Assembly: GCA_015489145.1 (NCBI GenBank)
Contig: WGAH01000311.1
Span: forward strand, 1 to 8,395
DNA length: 8,395 nt
Direction: 5' to 3'
Source of the DNA: Deltaproteobacteria bacterium
Lineage (GTDB): Bacteria; Myxococcota_A; UBA796; UBA2385
Positions 5,748-8,395 of this stretch are shown piece after piece. The notes below the pieces were generated by a model. The model was not told the origin of the DNA, searched no databases, and saw nothing but the letters and a program-made list of their open reading frames with translations. How positions within the stretch are numbered: the stretch's first letter is position 1; each line of letters begins with the position of its first letter. Position numbers and translations under genes: made by a program.

Positions 5748-5872
5748 CCCACGAGAATGCCGCGCGCGCGCCGCACCCGCTCCCCCCGGGCCGGCAGCTC
5801 GGACGCGGACCGCGACATCGCCGTCACACCCGGGGCGGCTGGCGCATCCTGCTCACCAGACCGGAGCACGCC

Positions 5873-6136
5873 GTGGAACGCCTGGGCCACCCCCTCCTCG
5901 CCTCGCTCACCCTGGGCCTCGCGCCCTTCGTGCCCGAGCCGCACATCGTCGGCAAGATCCGCTGGGTGGCCGGCGGCGCCGTGGGGATGAAGGCCATCGA
6001 CTGGTTCGACCTCGTCCTGCACGGCACCCCCTGGCTGTGGCTGGCCGGCACCCTCGTCGCGGTGGCGGCCGGCGCCCTCCGCGCCCGGTTCCAGGGCGAA
6101 GCCGCCTCCGCCTCGGCCGACACCCCCTCCGAGTGA
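5873..6136 (+). CDS. Small two-helix membrane protein with a PEPH motif
   Basis: 87 residues from GTG at 5873, preceded by GGAG (5863-5866) with 6-nt spacing. The first hydrophobic stretch (HPLLASLTLGLAPFV, 6-20) runs into PEPHIVGKIRW (21-31), then a Gly-rich turn, DWFDLVLHGTPW (43-54) and a second membrane helix (about 54-70), ending in a short polar tail. The P-E-P-H, G-K, D-x-F-D and H-G-x-P-W pattern is one I recall from short bacterial membrane proteins that databases sometimes label 'RND transporter' although they are far too small to be pumps. That memory could not be checked here. The function is unknown. It is divergent from the serpin, with a 164-bp gap, and 109 bp ahead of the next gene. 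Confidence 0.72.
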   Translation: MERLGHPLLASLTLGLAPFVPEPHIVGKIRWVAGGAVGMKAIDWFDLVLHGTPWLWLAGTLVAVAAGALRARFQGEAASASADTPSE

Positions 6137-6137
6137 C

Positions 6138-6154
6138 GTCGACCAACGGTCGGC
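6138..6154 (+). terminator. Hairpin just after the small membrane protein gene
   Basis: GTCGACC (6138-6144), loop AAC, GGTCGGC (6148-6154). The stem is 7 bp with one T-G wobble and begins 2 nt after the stop at 6136; AATT follows. It is a modest candidate terminator separating this gene from the promoter of the next one. Confidence 0.4.
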
Positions 6155-6194
6155 AATTCCGGCGGATTCGACCCCACCGCCGCCGCCCGGACCT

Positions 6195-6203
6195 TGCTAC
6201 ATT
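6195..6203 (+). promoter_or_regulatory. Candidate extended -10 promoter for the six-cysteine protein gene
   Basis: TGCTACATT fits an extended -10 (TGn followed by TAnnnT, four of six bases matching TATAAT). It is followed after 29 bp by GGGAGG (6233-6238) and then by ATG at 6246. No good -35 lies 17 bp upstream, as extended -10 promoters allow. The same GCTAC core occurs at the presumed -10 of the arylsulfotransferase-like gene. Confidence 0.4.
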
Positions 6204-6245
6204 CGCCCCGGCCGCTTCGACCACCGCGGCCCGGGAGGCTCGGCC

Positions 6246-6641
6246 ATGCTCAAGCGCAACCTCATCTCGCTCGCCGCCCTCGGCGTGTTCGCCTTCCTCG
6301 CCGCCGGGAGCACCCCCGGCGTGATCCGCAGCATCGCGGAGGGGGTGACGAGCGGAGACGACGACATGGACATGGACATGGACATGGACATGGACATGGA
6401 CATGGCGGACCAGGACGACGACGAGGGCAACGGCAACCGCGCCGCCTGCCTCGCCTACGTCGAGAAGTACAACAGCCTCGACTGCCTGAAGGCCGCGCGG
6501 CTCGATCCCGAGCAGATGTGCCCGAAGGAGCTCGATATCTCGCCGGTCGACATGACGGGCTACTACAAGTGCCTCGCCGACGCCGCGAAGTGCAAGGGCA
6601 ACATCCCCGACCTCAGCGCCACCGCCAACTGCCGCATGTAG
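6246..6641 (+). CDS. Small secreted six-cysteine protein with an Asp-Met repeat
   Basis: 131 residues from ATG at 6246, with GGGAGG 7 nt upstream. A signal peptide covers about 1-21 (hydrophobic core LISLAALGVFAFLAA). Residues 38-60 are an acidic segment containing seven Asp-Met pairs (40-53), then more Asp/Glu. The C-terminal domain (about 66-131) has six cysteines, at 68, 80, 92, 109, 116 and 129, which could make three disulfides outside the cytoplasm. Other marks are YVEKYNSLDC, MCPKEL and GYYKCL. I do not recognise a named family; small Cys-rich exported proteins of this general look occur in Myxococcota. Met-rich and acidic runs can bind copper or other metals, so a metal-related role is possible but is inference. 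The VanZ-like gene starts 6 bp after its stop, so they are likely co-transcribed. Confidence 0.75.
   Translation: MLKRNLISLAALGVFAFLAAGSTPGVIRSIAEGVTSGDDDMDMDMDMDMDMDMADQDDDEGNGNRAACLAYVEKYNSLDCLKAARLDPEQMCPKELDISPVDMTGYYKCLADAAKCKGNIPDLSATANCRM
6363..6404 (+). repeat. Hexanucleotide microsatellite (GACATG)7 inside a gene
   Basis: Seven perfect GACATG units in frame encode Asp-Met seven times. No unit carries a silent change, which suggests recent expansion. Changes in unit number would keep the frame and alter only the length of the acidic Met-rich segment. Confidence 0.95.
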
Positions 6642-6647
6642 GGCGCC

Positions 6648-7112
6648 GTGCGTCGCTCGGCCGCCTTCCTCGCCCTCGTCGCCGGCCTGCCCATGCTGGT
6701 CGGCGGGGTGACCTACCTGCTGTGGCGGGACACGGGGCTGCTCATGTTCCGCTGGGTCGAGGCGGTGGGGCTCTGGCCCGCCCTCGCGGAGGCGCGCGCC
6801 GCCGCCGCGCCGCTCCGCGACCGCATTCCCGACTGGTGGCTCTACAGCGTGCCCGACGGCGCCTGGGTCTTTTCGGCCACGGCCTTCTTCGCCTGGCTGT
6901 GGCCCGACGGCCCCCGGTGGATGCGCGCCGGCTGGATCGGCCTCGCCTTCGCCCTGGCGATGGGGGGCGAGCTGCTGCAGATCCCGCGCCTCGTCCCCGG
7001 CACCTGGGACCCGGCCGACGCGCTGTCGATCCTGCTGGCGGCGGCCGGTGCCCTCGCCGCCGAGCGCGCCTGGCGCCGCCGCGCCCCGCTGCCCCTACCC
7101 CGGGGCTGGTAG
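6648..7112 (+). CDS. VanZ-like integral membrane protein
   Basis: 154 residues from GTG at 6648, only 6 bp after the preceding stop; AGGG (6640-6643) lies just upstream, so the two genes are probably translationally coupled. Four hydrophobic stretches are seen: about 5-25, 70-86, 94-108 and 122-138. YSVPDGAWVFS (66-76), GGELLQ (106-111) and PGTWDPADALSILLAA (117-132) resemble the VanZ-type arrangement, in which E-x-x-Q is followed by an Arg/Gly-Asp segment in the next helix. VanZ-like proteins are small membrane proteins of mostly unknown function; one member gives low-level teicoplanin resistance, but nothing here supports that role. The tail is basic. It converges with the hemerythrin gene, with 3 bp between the two stop codons. 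Confidence 0.7.
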   Translation: MRRSAAFLALVAGLPMLVGGVTYLLWRDTGLLMFRWVEAVGLWPALAEARAAAAPLRDRIPDWWLYSVPDGAWVFSATAFFAWLWPDGPRWMRAGWIGLAFALAMGGELLQIPRLVPGTWDPADALSILLAAAGALAAERAWRRRAPLPLPRGW

Positions 7113-7115
7113 GGG
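7092..7115. terminator. 8-bp hairpin across the end of the VanZ-like gene
   Basis: CCCCTACC (7092-7099) and GGTAGGGG (7108-7115) are perfect reverse complements around an 8-nt loop. The right arm contains the stop TAG (7110-7112) of the VanZ-like gene and abuts the reverse-strand stop of the hemerythrin gene at 7116. It could serve as a bidirectional terminator. There is no T-tract on either side. Confidence 0.45.
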
Positions 7116-7538
7116 TCAGCCCGCGTCGCCCGGCTCGGGCTCGGCCGGGTGCTCGCGGAGCCACGCGGCCATGGGGGCGTCGAACTCCAGGAAGTGCGCC
7201 TCCACGCCCTCGGCCACCCAGTCGAGGGTCCGCGGCCGGGGGACGGGGCCCTCGTGGAGGCGCCGGTGGAACTCCGCGAGGATGCGCCGGTGTTCCGCCT
7301 CCTGGACGGGTAGTCCCGGGTAGCCCGCCCGGCGCATGAGCACTTCCTCGTCGTGGAAGTGCTTGTCGAGGAAGCTGAGGATCAACCCGAGGAGATTGCG
7401 TCGCTCCTCGACCGCCCAACCCCGCGCGCGCGCCTCGAAGACGTCGTTGACCAGGGCCACCAGCACCTTGTGCTGGTCGTCGATGTGCGGGTCGGGGACG
7501 GAATACCGCTCGTCCCAGGGGATTCGGGTCATCGGCAT
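7116..7538 (-). CDS. Bacteriohemerythrin (HHE-type, non-heme di-iron)
   Basis: 140 residues, the normal size for a single-domain bacteriohemerythrin. The start at 7538 has GAGG 4 nt upstream; a second ATG two codons later is also possible. The protein opens with IPWDERYSV, and the four-helix ligand set can be followed: His23 in DDQH, His60 and Glu64 in HFHDEE, His83, and His115 with Asp120 in HFLEFD. The position equal to the canonical His73, fifteen residues after the ligand Glu, is Gln79 (codon at 7302-7304), so one of the five usual His ligands is replaced. Typical members bind O2 reversibly for storage, sensing or delivery. No signal peptide is present, so it is cytoplasmic. It is divergent from nothing nearby; the upstream neighbour on the same strand ends 118 bp away. 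No convincing promoter is seen. Confidence 0.9.
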   Translation of the reverse strand: MPMTRIPWDERYSVPDPHIDDQHKVLVALVNDVFEARARGWAVEERRNLLGLILSFLDKHFHDEEVLMRRAGYPGLPVQEAEHRRILAEFHRRLHEGPVPRPRTLDWVAEGVEAHFLEFDAPMAAWLREHPAEPEPGDAG

Positions 7539-7656
7539 CGTCCCTCGCGCACGGGTCCGCTCAGGGACTATTCCGGCGGCCGACCGCCATCCATGACGGG
7601 CCCCTTTCGCCGTGCAACGCGGGGCGATGCCGACGGGAACGGGCGGCCGGACGCGC

Positions 7657-8395
7657 TCAGAACGCCGCGCTCATCGTGACGAAGCCGAGCGTCGGGACGA
7701 GCCCGAACTCGCTGCGAACGACGATGCTGCCAGCTCCCGCGCCTCCCCCGAGCCCGCCTCCGGGGACCGACCCGATTCCCGCCGAAACGCCGGATTCCTC
7801 CGGGCGCCGACCGACCGCCGCGTAGAGCCCGGCGCTCACCGAGGCGGAGGCCGCCGCCGACCACGTGAGCCCCGGCCCCAGCAGCGCGCTGCGGTCGAGC
7901 AGGTTGGCGATCGCGAAGGCGTCGAGGCCGACGAGGGGGGTGGCATCCCAGTGGCCGGCCAGGCCCGCGTAGAGCCGCCCGAGCTCCCACAGCTCGCCGG
8001 CCGCGTAGCGCGGGTCGGTCGCCTGGCGGAGGTAGTCGGCCGGGTCGGTCGCCCCGAGGGACTGGTAGTAGACCTCCGCCGTCAGGCGCGTCTCCTCGGT
8101 GGGAAGCGCGTCGGCCCCCGCCAGGGCGCGGACGAAGGCCTCGCCCTCGTCGGGCCGGGTGAGGGTGCCCTCCGCCCGCAGCGCCACCGATCCCGCCGAG
8201 CCGGCGGCGGTGAAGCCGAGCACGGCGTCACCGCGCACGCTGCCGAGCATGGCGCCGAGATCCCAGACGCCGACGGTGTCCTGGGCGTAGGCCACCGCCA
8301 CGAGGCCGGCGCGATCCCAGCCCCCGGCCCATGCGCCCACCAGGCTGAGCTGCCCCGCCATGCCGGCGAAGGCGTCGACGCGCACGGCGTCGGCC
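7657..8395 (-). CDS. C-terminal part of an outer-membrane beta-barrel protein (5' end outside the window)
   Basis: The frame is open to the window edge; the GTG at 8385 is probably an internal Val, since the frame continues ADA upstream of it. About 245 residues are visible. Many stretches alternate polar and hydrophobic residues, as in barrel strands: QLSLVGAWAGGW, GLVAVAYAQDTVGVWDLGA, SVALRAEGTLT, RLTAEVYYQSLG, PLVGLDAFAIANL. The chain ends FVTMSAAF, and a terminal Phe after an amphipathic strand is the classic signal for outer-membrane assembly. Between strands, DPADYLRQATDPRYAAGELW and ELGRLYAGL look like an external loop and the next strand. I cannot name the family; transport or an adhesin-like role are both open. 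A 118-bp gap follows, then the hemerythrin gene. Confidence 0.72.
   Translation of the reverse strand, partial: ADAVRVDAFAGMAGQLSLVGAWAGGWDRAGLVAVAYAQDTVGVWDLGAMLGSVRGDAVLGFTAAGSAGSVALRAEGTLTRPDEGEAFVRALAGADALPTEETRLTAEVYYQSLGATDPADYLRQATDPRYAAGELWELGRLYAGLAGHWDATPLVGLDAFAIANLLDRSALLGPGLTWSAAASASVSAGLYAAVGRRPEESGVSAGIGSVPGGGLGGGAGAGSIVVRSEFGLVPTLGFVTMSAAF

Noticed and set aside
5759..5770. CG dinucleotide run between the serpin and the PEPH gene
   Set aside because: Short alternating CG runs are common at this GC content and no function can be tied to it.
6197..6436. Reverse-strand frame with a Ser-Met repeat opposite the (GACATG)7 tract
   Set aside because: The repeat is only the complement of the Asp-Met codons; the forward gene has a signal peptide, a Shine-Dalgarno and a Cys-rich domain.
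6194..7339. Forward 381-codon frame over the six-cysteine, VanZ-like and hemerythrin genes
   Set aside because: Arg/Pro/Gly-rich shadow that overlaps three supported genes in other frames.
7568..7591. Eight-codon leader peptide upstream of hemerythrin
   Set aside because: An ATG with a short frame ending in TAG exists, but there is no Shine-Dalgarno, regulatory codon run or attenuator structure.

Overview
This is GC-rich DNA with tightly packed genes on both strands. About ten protein genes are present, two of them cut by the window edges. No tRNA, rRNA, CRISPR array, insertion sequence or other mobile element was seen. The composition, the wealth of exported proteins (two lipoproteins with low-complexity Gly/Asp or Asp-Thr-Gly linkers, an arylsulfotransferase-like propeller, a serpin, beta-barrel proteins and a six-cysteine secreted protein) and a sigma-54-like promoter all suit a Gram-negative, Myxococcota-like (former deltaproteobacterial) chromosome. 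That assignment is inference; no marker gene is present.

Layout. 1-69: the last 22 codons of a forward gene of unknown function. 70-268: non-coding DNA with two GC hairpins and a possible gene remnant. 269-2886: three reverse-strand genes, read from right to left. They encode a secreted endonuclease/exonuclease/phosphatase-fold phosphodiesterase (sphingomyelinase-like), an 88-residue Cys/His protein, and a secreted arylsulfotransferase-like protein. 3011-4409: a forward pair, a DUF502 membrane protein followed 25 bp later by an exported protein of unknown function. 4419-5708: a reverse-strand serpin lipoprotein that converges on that pair with 9 bp between the stop codons. 5873-7112: three forward genes, namely a small membrane protein with a Pro-Glu-Pro-His motif, a secreted six-cysteine protein with a (GACATG)7 repeat, and a VanZ-like membrane protein. 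7116-8395: a reverse-strand bacteriohemerythrin and the C-terminal part of an outer-membrane barrel protein.

The genes do not form one recognisable pathway. Most products act in the cell envelope or outside the cell: a hydrolase, a sulfotransferase-like enzyme, a protease inhibitor and several membrane or barrel proteins. The points most worth a second look are: a near-consensus sigma-54 promoter just upstream of the serpin; a C7G8 tract filling the presumed promoter spacer of the arylsulfotransferase-like gene; the Asp-Met microsatellite; a hemerythrin with Gln at one of its iron-ligand positions; and short hairpins built around or next to stop codons. I found no clear new multi-gene system.
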